DNA of 64,000 nt. It comes from Sphingomicrobium sp. (lineage in GTDB: Bacteria > Pseudomonadota > Alphaproteobacteria > Sphingomonadales > Sphingomonadaceae). Where the stretch lies: the NCBI GenBank assembly GCA_036563485.1, contig DATCMI010000001.1, forward strand, positions 372,001 to 436,000, in the 5' to 3' direction. This document shows positions 7,167 through 15,703 of this stretch, one piece after another. Within the stretch, counting starts at the first letter, position 1. Every line of letters starts with the position of its first letter. The position numbers and the translations under genes were made by a program. Below the pieces are notes generated by a model. It was not told where the DNA came from. It was given only the letters and a program-made list of their open reading frames with translations, and did not search any database.

Positions 7167-9065
7167 CTACGCGTGCGCGCGCGAGTCTGCGCCCAACTGA
7201 GTGGCAATCGCCTCTTCGATCTCCGCAATCCGGAACGGGTGGCCGCTGACCTTATTGAGGGCGCGAGCGTCGACCAGAAACTGGTCGCGAAGAAGCGTCT
7301 TGAGCTGGCCCATGTTCATTTCGGGCACCAGGATATGATCGAAGCCCTTCAAGAGGACAGACATATTCTTGGGCATCGGCCAGATATGGCGAATATGGAC
7401 GTGCGCAACGTCCTGACCCTTGGCAATCGCGCGCCGGACGGCTTGGTGGATCGGTCCAAAGGTCGAGCCCCAGCCGACCACCGCGAGCTTCGCACCTTCC
7501 CGGCCGAGGCAGACCTCCTGATCGGGGATCGTCTGGGCGACGTTCAGCACCTTGGCGGCGCGGGCGTCGGTCATTTCCTGGTGAGCGCGGGGTGAATAGT
7601 CGATGTTGCCGCTGCCCGGAGCTTTCTCGATGCCGCCGATGCGGTGTTCGAGCCCTGGCGTGCCCGGCTTGATCCACGGACGCACGAGGTTGCAGTCGCG
7701 GGCGTAGGGCATCACGCCCTCGCCTTCGCCCGGCGCCTGGTCGAAGAAGGTGACCGGGAACGGTTCGTAACCGCCCATGTCCGGCACCCGCCACGGTTCG
7801 GCGGCATTGGCGATATAGCCGTCCGTCAGCAGCATCACCGGAGTCATGAACTGGGTGGCGATCCGGCACGCCTCGATCGCGCAGTCGAACGCGTCGGCGG
7901 GCGAGCGGGCGGCGATCACCGGCAGGGGCGCGTCGCCGTTGCGGCCGTAGACGGCTTGGTAGAGGTCCGACTGTTCGGTCTTGGTCGGGAGGCCGGTCGA
8001 AGGCCCGCCACGCTGCGAATTGACGATGACCAAAGGCAGCTCGGTCATGATCGCGAGGCCCATCGCTTCGGTCTTCAGCGCGATGCCGGGGCCGGATGAC
8101 GAGGTGATGCCAAGCTGGCCCGCATAGCTGGCGCCGATGGCGGAGCAGATGGCGGCAATCTCATCCTCCGCCTGGAACGTGGTGATCCCATATTCCTTGA
8201 GGCGCGACAGGTGATGAAGAAGCGCGCTCGCCGGCGTGATCGGATAGCCGCCAAAGAACATCTTCAGGCCCGCGAGCTGGGTGCCGGCGACCAGCCCTAG
8301 CGCGAGCGCTTCGGCGCCGGTGACGGTGCGGTAGAGGCCGGGCTCAGCCGGCGCGGCGGCGACATGATGGCGGTGGACGCCGCCGATCTCGACGGTCTCG
8401 CCATAAGCGTGGCCGGCGTTGAGCGCGGCGATATTGGCTTCGGCGAGCTCGGGCGCCTTGGCGAACTTGGTCTTCAGCCAGTCGACGATCGGCTGGCGGT
8501 CCCGGTCGAACATCCAGAGCGCGAGGCCCAGCGTCCACATGTTCTTGCAGCGCAGGGCTTCTTTGTTGCCGAGGCCGAACGGCTTCACCGCATCGAGCGT
8601 CAGCTGTGAGATATTGAAGCTGACGAGCTGCCAGCGGCCGAGGCTGCCGTCCTCCAGCGGGTTTTGGTCGTAGCCGGCCTTGGCGAGGTTGCGCTGCGTG
8701 AACTCGCCTTCGTCGGCGATGATCAGCCCGCCTTCGCGAAGCTGCTCGACGTTCACCTTCAGCGCCGCCGGGTTCATCGCCACGAGCACGTCGGGCTGGT
8801 CGCCGGCGGTTTCGATCGCGGTCGAGCCGAAATTGATCTGGAAGGCGGAGACGCCGAAGGTCGTGCCTTGCGGGGCGCGGATCTCCGCCGGAAAGTCAGG
8901 GAAGGTCGCGAGATCGTTGCCGGCGAGCGCGGTGGACAGGGTGAACTGACCGCCGGTCAGCTGCATGCCGTCGCCGCTGTCGCCGGCGAACCGGACGACG
9001 ATGGCTTCGGGCGAAGGATGCGCGGCCGCTTCCGCGTGGGTGATGGTGTGCGTGGCTGTGGCCAT
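7167..9065 (-). CDS. korA: 2-oxoacid:acceptor oxidoreductase subunit alpha (fused gamma-alpha)
   Basis: 632 residues. The N-terminal gamma domain (about 20-200) has VVRFAGDSGDGMQLTGGQF. The alpha domain (about 230-620) has FFGGYPITPASALLHHL, FQAEDEIAAICSAIGA and TSSSGPGIALKTEAMGLA, the pyrimidine-binding and interface motifs of the family. It pairs with korB downstream. Many aerobic alphaproteobacteria use this oxygen-tolerant Kor beside or instead of the 2-oxoglutarate dehydrogenase complex. It begins the co-directional run korA to cfa and is divergent from the S15-type hydrolase gene with a 143-base promoter region between. Confidence 0.92.
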   Translation of the reverse strand: MATATHTITHAEAAAHPSPEAIVVRFAGDSGDGMQLTGGQFTLSTALAGNDLATFPDFPAEIRAPQGTTFGVSAFQINFGSTAIETAGDQPDVLVAMNPAALKVNVEQLREGGLIIADEGEFTQRNLAKAGYDQNPLEDGSLGRWQLVSFNISQLTLDAVKPFGLGNKEALRCKNMWTLGLALWMFDRDRQPIVDWLKTKFAKAPELAEANIAALNAGHAYGETVEIGGVHRHHVAAAPAEPGLYRTVTGAEALALGLVAGTQLAGLKMFFGGYPITPASALLHHLSRLKEYGITTFQAEDEIAAICSAIGASYAGQLGITSSSGPGIALKTEAMGLAIMTELPLVIVNSQRGGPSTGLPTKTEQSDLYQAVYGRNGDAPLPVIAARSPADAFDCAIEACRIATQFMTPVMLLTDGYIANAAEPWRVPDMGGYEPFPVTFFDQAPGEGEGVMPYARDCNLVRPWIKPGTPGLEHRIGGIEKAPGSGNIDYSPRAHQEMTDARAAKVLNVAQTIPDQEVCLGREGAKLAVVGWGSTFGPIHQAVRRAIAKGQDVAHVHIRHIWPMPKNMSVLLKGFDHILVPEMNMGQLKTLLRDQFLVDARALNKVSGHPFRIAEIEEAIATQLGADSRAHA

Positions 9066-9208
9066 GTGGCCTTTTTAGAAGCGCCTTGCGGCGCGCGCCA
9101 CCATGTTGTGAGTTCCGCGGAGGAACGCCCGATCCGATGGCGCAGACCCGCGATTGCCAAGACGAAGGCCGCTCATCATAGTCCCCACAAGAACAAAGCG
9201 GGGGAAAG

Positions 9209-11140
9209 ATGAGCCAGCGTCAACGTGAAACCCGGAAATGGTCTTTTCCGCTGCGCTGGACGGCAGCGGCGGCCTTGTCTGCCATGGTTCCCGCCGCCCA
9301 GCTTTCGCACGCATCGGCGCAGCCGGCCCCAGCCGCCAGCGAAGGCCTGGTCGGCAAGGCGATGGAGCGGCTGTGGGTGCCGATGCGCGACGGCGTCCGG
9401 CTCGATACCAGCGTGTTCCTGCCCAAGGGCCCCGGCCCGTTCCCAAGCGTTCTCGTCCGCACGCCCTATCCATTCGGCGAGCCCAATTCCGCCTTCGAAA
9501 AGAAGCTGATGGAGCGCGGCTATGCGATCATTTTCCAGAACGAGCGCGGCATGTACATGTCGGAAGGCCGTCACGAATATATGGCCAATGCCGGGCCGGA
9601 CGGCGTCGACACACTGAACTGGATCGCCAAGCAGCCCTGGTCGACCGGCAAGGTCGGCACCTACGGCTGTTCGTCAAGCGCGGAAGCGCAGCTGGCGCTG
9701 ATCGCGCAGAACCATCCGGCGCACCAGGCAGCGGTCGTGCTCGCTTATGGCGCAGGCATCGGAAAAATCGGTCCCTATGCCGAGCAGGGGAATATCTATC
9801 GCGGCGGCGCGCTGCAGCTGCTCTTCGCGAGCTGGATGCGCGATTATATCGGCAGCAGCGGCCCTGGCGCGGACGAGCGCATGATGTTCCCGCCGAACCT
9901 GACGCCCGAAGCGAAGGCGCGGCTGTGGAAGCTCTATTCGATGCAGCTCAAGGACTATGCGACGACCCCTAAGCGCTCGACCGAGGAGATGCTTAAATAT
10001 TACCAGCACCTGCCGGTGACCGACCTCAACAAGGCGGTCGGCGGGCCGCGCACCGATTGGGACGATTTTGCGGGCTGGTCCCCGGCCGATCCGCGCTGGA
10101 AAGGCATCGACTTCGCCAATGAAGGCGACAAGTTCGGCGTCCCGGCGCTGTGGGGCGTGTCATGGTACGACGTCAGCGTCGGGCCCAACCTCTATCTCTA
10201 CGATTATGCCCGGCGGAACGTCGCCGCGGGGCGGCCCAAGGACGAGCAGTTTCTGGTGGTAACTCCGGGCGTTCACTGCAGCTTTCAGCAGCACCCGGCG
10301 AAAAAGACCGTGGGCGAGCGGGAGATCGGCGATCCCAGCTATGACATGGACAAACGCATCATCGACTTCTTCGACTGGAAGCTGAAGGGCGTGAACAATG
10401 GCGAGGCGAGCCAGCCGCGGGTCATGACCTACCAGATGGGCGAGAACCGCTGGGTTTCCGGCGACCGGGCGATGACCGAGGCGCCCAATAAGCTCGAGTT
10501 CTACCTGACCAGCCGCAATGGCGCGAACAGCGTCTTTGGCGACGGATTGCTCGCAGGCCAGCCGGTGGCGGACGGGCGCGACGCCGACAACTTCGTCTAC
10601 GATCCCAAAAGGCCGGTGCAGACTCTCGGCGGCGGCGCCTGCTGCATGGGCGGCATTCCCGCCGCCGGCGCCTACGACCAGGCGCCCGTCGAAGCGAGGC
10701 ACGACGTGCTCGTCTATTCGACGCCGCCGCTGACGGACGCGGTTCGGGTGCGCGGGCCGATCACGCTCGAACTCTACGTCTCGTCGGATGCGCCGGACAC
10801 GGACCTCGCCGTCAAGCTGACCGACGTCTATCCGGACGGGCGCTCCTACAATCTCGACGATACAATATACCGGCTTCGCTATCGCGACGGGTACGACCGG
10901 CCGCAGATGATGCGGGCCGGCAAGGTCTACAAGGTGGTGCTGCCGCCGATGTTCACCGGCAACACCTTCCTGCCCGGGCACCGCATCCGGGTGCAGATCA
11001 CGTCGAGCAACTTCCCGCGCTACGACCGCAACCTGAACACCGGGGCGAACAACGGCGCGACCACGGCCATGCGGGCGGCGCGCAACGCCATTCACCATTC
11101 GGCCGCTTATCCGTCGAAGGTCACGTTAGCGACTGACTGA
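9209..11140 (+). CDS. exported CocE/NonD (S15-type) alpha/beta hydrolase
   Basis: 643 residues with a Sec signal peptide (basic RQRETRK start, hydrophobic core about 18-32, cleavage likely after SHASA). The X-Pro dipeptidyl-peptidase/CocE core includes VPMRDGVRLDTSVFLPKG, IFQNERGMYMSEG, and the nucleophile region KVGTYGCSSSAEAQ. The C-terminal jelly-roll domain includes LELYVSSDAPDTDLAVKLTDVYPDG. Probably a periplasmic acyl hydrolase or peptidase; the substrate is not deducible. RBS GGGGGAAAG lies just before the ATG. Confidence 0.88.
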   Translation: MSQRQRETRKWSFPLRWTAAAALSAMVPAAQLSHASAQPAPAASEGLVGKAMERLWVPMRDGVRLDTSVFLPKGPGPFPSVLVRTPYPFGEPNSAFEKKLMERGYAIIFQNERGMYMSEGRHEYMANAGPDGVDTLNWIAKQPWSTGKVGTYGCSSSAEAQLALIAQNHPAHQAAVVLAYGAGIGKIGPYAEQGNIYRGGALQLLFASWMRDYIGSSGPGADERMMFPPNLTPEAKARLWKLYSMQLKDYATTPKRSTEEMLKYYQHLPVTDLNKAVGGPRTDWDDFAGWSPADPRWKGIDFANEGDKFGVPALWGVSWYDVSVGPNLYLYDYARRNVAAGRPKDEQFLVVTPGVHCSFQQHPAKKTVGEREIGDPSYDMDKRIIDFFDWKLKGVNNGEASQPRVMTYQMGENRWVSGDRAMTEAPNKLEFYLTSRNGANSVFGDGLLAGQPVADGRDADNFVYDPKRPVQTLGGGACCMGGIPAAGAYDQAPVEARHDVLVYSTPPLTDAVRVRGPITLELYVSSDAPDTDLAVKLTDVYPDGRSYNLDDTIYRLRYRDGYDRPQMMRAGKVYKVVLPPMFTGNTFLPGHRIRVQITSSNFPRYDRNLNTGANNGATTAMRAARNAIHHSAAYPSKVTLATD

Positions 11141-11144
11141 GCGC

Positions 11145-11618
11145 GTGACCGGCAACGATCATCTTTACCGCCGCGGCGTCGGCGTGATGCTGCTCAACGC
11201 CGACAAACAGGTGTGGGTCGGGGCGCGCATCGATAATCCCGAGGACGCGTGGCAGATGCCGCAGGGCGGAATCGACGAGGGCGAGGATCCGTGGGCGACC
11301 GCGCTCCGCGAACTCGAGGAAGAGACCGGAATCCCGCCGCACCTGGTCGAGCGAATCGCCGATTGCCCGGAGCGGCTGCGCTACGTTTTGCCGGAGGAAT
11401 GGCGGCCGCGGCTATGGGGCGGCAAGTGGCTGGGGCAGGAACAGGACTGGTTCCTCTGCCGCTTCCTGGGCCGCGACAGCGACGTCGACATCGTGACCGC
11501 CCATCCGGAGTTCCGCGCCTGGAAATGGGTCGCGCCCGAGCGGCTTCCGGAGCTGATCGTCCCGTTCAAGCGCGATCTTTACACCCGGCTGCTTCAGGAA
11601 TTTGCCGAGCATCTGTGA
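11145..11618 (+). CDS. rppH: RNA pyrophosphohydrolase (Nudix)
   Basis: 157 residues from a GTG start 4 bases after the preceding stop. RppH converts 5'-triphosphate mRNA ends to monophosphate and triggers RNase E-dependent decay; dinucleoside polyphosphates are also substrates. The Nudix box is GGIDEGEDPWATALRELEEE followed by TGI. The N-terminal YRRGVGVMLLN and the WQMPQGG motif are diagnostic for RppH rather than other Nudix proteins. Length is the family norm. Confidence 0.94.
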   Translation: MTGNDHLYRRGVGVMLLNADKQVWVGARIDNPEDAWQMPQGGIDEGEDPWATALRELEEETGIPPHLVERIADCPERLRYVLPEEWRPRLWGGKWLGQEQDWFLCRFLGRDSDVDIVTAHPEFRAWKWVAPERLPELIVPFKRDLYTRLLQEFAEHL

Positions 11619-11688
11619 CGCTTCGGTGTCAGTTGCGAGACTCCTGCGGCTCGACTAAGCCGCACCGTCGCCTGCAGGGGGTCGCACG

Positions 11689-12330
11689 ATGTTAAACTGG
11701 TTTCAGCGCCTGCTTCCACGCAAAGGCGATTTCTTTGGAATGTTCGAGGCGCATGCCGCGACACTGGTCGGGGCAGCCAAGGCGCTGCAGCGGATCGCCG
11801 ACGACGGCGTCTCCCCGGGCGAGCTGCTCAGCGACATCCAGGAGCATGAGCACCAGGCCGACGACATTATCCGCAATGTCCTGACCGAAGTGCGGCGCAC
11901 CTTCCTGACGCCCTTCGATCGCGGGGACATCACCTCGCTGATCGGCGCGATGGACGATGCGATCGACGAGATGCTCGCCGCCGCGCGCGCGATCGACCTC
12001 TACGAGCTTCGCGAACTCCGGCCGGAAATGAAGCAGATCATTGGCCTGATTGGCGAAGCCGCGGACGTCACCGCCCAGGCCGTGCCGCTGCTGCGCAACG
12101 TCAGCGCGAACGGCCCGAGGCTCCATGAGCTGACCGGCCGCCTAGTCAGCCTTGAAGGCGACGCCGACGATCTTCACGCGGCCGGCCTCAAGCAGGCGTT
12201 CCAGCAGGCCCGGACCGATCCGCTGAGCTTCGCCGTCGCGCGCGAAGTGTTCAAGAATCTGGAACGGGTCACCGACGCCTTCGAGGACGTCGCCAACGAG
12301 ATCGACGGCATCGTCATCGATCACGCCTGA
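11689..12330 (+). CDS. DUF47 / PhoU-like phosphate transport regulator
   Basis: 213 residues, all-helical. The N-terminus WFQRLLPRKGDFFGMFEAHA and HEHQADDI ... TPFDRGDITSLIGAMDDAID are the DUF47 signature (PhoU-like, metal-binding acidic/His clusters). These proteins are nearly always encoded next to Pit transporters and are thought to regulate or gate them. Here the Pit gene starts 12 bases downstream, so the pair forms an operon. Confidence 0.92.
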   Translation: MLNWFQRLLPRKGDFFGMFEAHAATLVGAAKALQRIADDGVSPGELLSDIQEHEHQADDIIRNVLTEVRRTFLTPFDRGDITSLIGAMDDAIDEMLAAARAIDLYELRELRPEMKQIIGLIGEAADVTAQAVPLLRNVSANGPRLHELTGRLVSLEGDADDLHAAGLKQAFQQARTDPLSFAVAREVFKNLERVTDAFEDVANEIDGIVIDHA

Positions 12331-12342
12331 GGGGCAACACAA

Positions 12343-13431
12343 GTGCACGAGCTTGCCTTTCCCCTCCTCGTCGGCCTGATCCTAGTCGCGCTGGCGTTCG
12401 ATTTTTTGAACGGCCTGCACGACGCCGCGAATTCCATCGCGACCGTGGTCGCTACCCGCCTGCTCGGTCCGGTCGCCGCGGTGGGCTTCGCAGCTTTCTT
12501 CAACTTCGCGGCTTATTTCCTGTCGCTAGCCGTCCCCGAGCTTCATCGCGTCGCCGAGACGATCGGCAAAGGCATTATCGACGCCAATCTGGTGACGCCT
12601 GGCGTCGTCTTCGGCGCGCTTGCCGGCGCGATGTTCTGGAACGTCGTCACCTGGCTGAAGGGGATTCCATCATCGTCCAGCCACGCGCTGGTCGGCGGGA
12701 TCGTCGGCGCGGGCGTCGCCCACGCGTCGGTCAGCGCCATCCAGTGGCCTGGCCTCAACAAGACGCTCGTCGCGATCGTCCTGTCGCCGACGCTGGGCAT
12801 GATGCTGGCGATGCTGATCATGCTGGTGACGAGCTGGCTCGGCGTGCGTGCGACTGCCCGGGGCGCCGAGCGGACGTTCCGCGCCCTTCATCTCGTCTCT
12901 TCCGCCACTTACTCGCTCGGACACGGCCTCAACGATGCGCAGAAGACGATGGGCATCATCACCGTGCTTCTCTATTCGACCGGCTATCTCCACGGCGAAT
13001 TCCACGTGCCGCACTGGGTCGCGCTGAGCTGCTATGTCGCGATCGGCCTTGGCACGATGACGGGCGGCTGGCGGATCATCGAAACGATGGGCACCCGCAT
13101 CACCAAGCTGTCGCAGCACCAGGGCTTCAGCGCCTCGGCCGGCGGGTCGGTGATGCTGATCGCCGCATCCTGGTTCGGCATTCCAGTATCGACAACCCAC
13201 ACCATCACCGGCTGCGTGATCGGCGCCGGCGCCGCCCGCCGAGCCTCGGCCGTGCGCTGGGGCGTCGCCGGCAATGTGATGATCGCCTGGCTCATCACCA
13301 TTCCCGCATCCGCGACGGTCGCGGCGCTCTTCTACTGGCTGGTCAACGGCCATTTCTTGCGCGTGCTGATCGGCATTGCGATCATGACGCTGCTCGTGTT
13401 CCTCAGCCGGACATTCCGCCCCCGCCCCTGA
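12343..13431 (+). CDS. pit: low-affinity inorganic phosphate transporter, PiT family
   Basis: 362 residues from a GTG start. A multi-span inner-membrane metal-phosphate:H+ symporter. The two inverted-repeat PiT signatures are visible: FDFLNGLHDAANSIATVVATR near the N-terminus (with Asn-Gly-x-His-Asp in place of Gly-Ala-Asn-Asp) and YSLGHGLNDAQKTMGII in the second half. SSSHALVGGIVGAG and VSTTHTITGCVIGAGAA are the paired re-entrant segments. Partner of the DUF47 protein upstream. Confidence 0.93.
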   Translation: MHELAFPLLVGLILVALAFDFLNGLHDAANSIATVVATRLLGPVAAVGFAAFFNFAAYFLSLAVPELHRVAETIGKGIIDANLVTPGVVFGALAGAMFWNVVTWLKGIPSSSSHALVGGIVGAGVAHASVSAIQWPGLNKTLVAIVLSPTLGMMLAMLIMLVTSWLGVRATARGAERTFRALHLVSSATYSLGHGLNDAQKTMGIITVLLYSTGYLHGEFHVPHWVALSCYVAIGLGTMTGGWRIIETMGTRITKLSQHQGFSASAGGSVMLIAASWFGIPVSTTHTITGCVIGAGAARRASAVRWGVAGNVMIAWLITIPASATVAALFYWLVNGHFLRVLIGIAIMTLLVFLSRTFRPRP

Positions 13432-13481
13432 GCTGTCGGCCCGGTGTGGCGTTCGGCAAATGGCCCGGCTAGGAGCCGGGC

Positions 13482-14690
13482 ATGGGGGAATTGACGTCCA
13501 GCGAACGCGAAGCGGTTGAGCGCGCAGGCGCCGAGCCGATGCTTGATCAGGTGCTTGCATGGTCGGCGATCAACAGCGGTTCGCGCAATCTTGCCGGGCT
13601 CGAGCGCATGGGTGAAGTCCTCGCCGACGCCTTTTCGGCGCTGCCGGGGCTGCTCAGGCTCGAACAGCCGCAGAAGGTCGACGCCGTGGACGCTGCGGGC
13701 GCGACGCAGGACCTCCCGCACGGTCGGCACCTGCACCTGACAGTCCGCCCGACGGCCCCTCTCCAGCTTCTCTTCACCGGCCACATGGACACGGTGTTCG
13801 CCGCCGACCACGCGTTCCAGGAGACGCGCTGGCTCGACGAGGGCGTGCTCAACGGGCCTGGCGTCGCCGACATGAAGGGCGGACTTGCCGTCATGCTTGC
13901 GGCGTTGAAGGCAGTCGAGAAGAGCAGGCTTGCCGACCGCATCGGCTATGAAGTCGTGATCAACAGCGACGAGGAAGTCGGGTCGCTCGCGTCAGCCGGG
14001 CTGCTCAAGCAGGCGGCGCAGGGCAAGCGGGCGGCGCTGACCTACGAACCAGCCGCGCTTCCGGACGGCACGCTGGCAGGCGCGCGTCCCGGCAGCGGCA
14101 ACTTTTCATTCGTCATCAAAGGCAAGTCCGCGCATGCCGGGCGCAATCCGGAGGACGGCCGCAATGCGGTGGTCGCCGCGTCGGAGCTCGCGCTCCGGCT
14201 TTCCATGTCAAAGACCCCCGGCCTGTCGATCAATCCGGCGAAGATCGACGGCGGCGGCCCGAACAATGTCGTGCCCGACCTCGCGATCCTGCGCGTCAAC
14301 ATGCGGCCGCGCACCGGCGACGACCAGGAGATCGCCGGGCGGCTGATCGCCAAGGCCGTCGACGAGACCGCCAAAAGCCACGAAGTCTATATCGAGGTCC
14401 ACGGGGGCTTCGCACGTCCGCCCAAGCCGCTGGACGAAGAGGCCGAAGCCTTGTTCAAGCTTGTCCAGGCCGCCGGCGCGGACCTCGGCCAGTCGTTCGG
14501 CTGGCAGCCATCCGGCGGCGTGTGCGACGGCAACAACATCGCCGCCTGCGGCGTGCCCGTCGTCGACACGATGGGCGTGCGCGGCGGCAAGATCCACAGC
14601 ATGGAGGAATATCTGATCACGGAAAGCCTGGCCGAGCGTGCGGCGCTGTCGGCCCTGACCGTCCTGCGGCTTGCCGGAGAGGCGCAATGA
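13482..14690 (+). CDS. M20 family metallopeptidase/deacylase coupled to astA
   Basis: 402 residues, M20/M25/M40 zinc hydrolase. Metal-binding motifs are FTGHMDTVF, GPGVADMKGG and INSDEEVGS; the lid/dimerisation domain contains GKSAHAGRNPEDG. The family includes DapE (succinyl-diaminopimelate desuccinylase), ArgE and carboxypeptidase G2. Its TGA overlaps the astA ATG (ATGA), and astB follows, so it belongs to the arginine succinyltransferase operon. No AstE is visible in the window, so a desuccinylase role is an attractive inference, not shown. Confidence 0.88.
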   Translation: MGELTSSEREAVERAGAEPMLDQVLAWSAINSGSRNLAGLERMGEVLADAFSALPGLLRLEQPQKVDAVDAAGATQDLPHGRHLHLTVRPTAPLQLLFTGHMDTVFAADHAFQETRWLDEGVLNGPGVADMKGGLAVMLAALKAVEKSRLADRIGYEVVINSDEEVGSLASAGLLKQAAQGKRAALTYEPAALPDGTLAGARPGSGNFSFVIKGKSAHAGRNPEDGRNAVVAASELALRLSMSKTPGLSINPAKIDGGGPNNVVPDLAILRVNMRPRTGDDQEIAGRLIAKAVDETAKSHEVYIEVHGGFARPPKPLDEEAEALFKLVQAAGADLGQSFGWQPSGGVCDGNNIAACGVPVVDTMGVRGGKIHSMEEYLITESLAERAALSALTVLRLAGEAQ

Positions 14691-15703
14691 GCTTTCGCGT
14701 CCGCGCCGTCAAAGGCGAAGATTTCCAGGCGATCTACAAGATGGCGAAGCTGACCGGTGGCGGCTTCACCAACCTGCCGCCCGAACGGGCGACCCTCGTC
14801 GCCAAGATCGACAAGTCGGACAAGAGCTTCGCCCGCGACGAAGATCGCCAGGGCAACGACCTCTACATGTTCGTGCTCGAGGATCCTAAACGTCAGCTGA
14901 TCCGCGGGACCTGCCAGGTGTTCGGCGAAGTCGGCGTCGACCAGCCCTTCTTTTCCTACCACCTCAGCACCCACACCCAGTCGAGCCCGGAGCTGGGAAA
15001 GACCTTTCGCAACCAGCTGCTGACGCTGACCACCGATCTCGAAGGCTCGTCGGAGGTCGGGGGGCTATTCCTGCACCCGGAAATGCGCGCAGGCGGCTGG
15101 GGCTCCCTGCTTGCCCGCAGCCGTTACCTCTTCATCAAGCTTCACCGGCAGCGCTTCGGCCCGCGCACGCTCGCGGAGCTTCGCGGCGTGATGGATGAAG
15201 GCGGCAACGCGCCCTTCTGGGATGCGCTCGGCGGCAAGTTCTTCGGCATGACCTTTCCCGAAGCCGACGAATTCAATGCGGTGCACGGCACCAAGTTCAT
15301 CGCAGATTTGATGCCGAGGACGCCGATATACGTGACGCTCCTCACCGACGGGGCGCGATCGGTCATGGGCCTGCCGCATCCGAGCGGCCGGGCGGCGCTG
15401 CGCATGCTCGAGGAAGAGGGATTCAGCTTCGACCGGTACATCGACATTTTCGACGGCGGTCCAACGGTGACCGCCAGCACCGACAACATCCGCACCATCC
15501 GCGAATCCAAGCTCGAAACGGTCTGTGAAATCGAGGACGGCGGGAAGATGCGCGCACTGGTCGCCAAGGGGCGGCTGAAGGACTTCCGCGCCTGCTGCGC
15601 AAGCGTCCGCCGACTTCCGCGCAAGGGCGTCTGCATCGACCGCGAAGCCGCCGAGCTGCTCGAAGCCGAGATCGGCGACGAGATTGCGGTGATCTCCCGC
15701 TGA
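14687..15703 (+). CDS. astA: arginine N-succinyltransferase
   Basis: 338 residues. Transfers succinyl from succinyl-CoA to arginine, first step of the ammonia-producing AST pathway. The start MSFRVRAVKGEDF overlaps the M20 stop by 4 bases; a longer open frame upstream is only read-through of the preceding gene. Family motifs visible are LTGGGFTNLPPER, the GNAT-like LFLHPEMRAGGWGSLLARSRYLF and MPRTPIYVTLL. The stop overlaps the astB ATG by one base (TGATG). Confidence 0.94.
   Translation: MSFRVRAVKGEDFQAIYKMAKLTGGGFTNLPPERATLVAKIDKSDKSFARDEDRQGNDLYMFVLEDPKRQLIRGTCQVFGEVGVDQPFFSYHLSTHTQSSPELGKTFRNQLLTLTTDLEGSSEVGGLFLHPEMRAGGWGSLLARSRYLFIKLHRQRFGPRTLAELRGVMDEGGNAPFWDALGGKFFGMTFPEADEFNAVHGTKFIADLMPRTPIYVTLLTDGARSVMGLPHPSGRAALRMLEEEGFSFDRYIDIFDGGPTVTASTDNIRTIRESKLETVCEIEDGGKMRALVAKGRLKDFRACCASVRRLPRKGVCIDREAAELLEAEIGDEIAVISR

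Noticed and set aside
9112..9126. GTTCC-GCGGA-GGAAC as a LexA (SOS) box between korA and the S15-type hydrolase
   Set aside because: Alphaproteobacterial LexA prefers the direct repeat GTTC-N7-GTTC; this is an inverted GTTC-N7-GAAC and the neighbours are not SOS genes.
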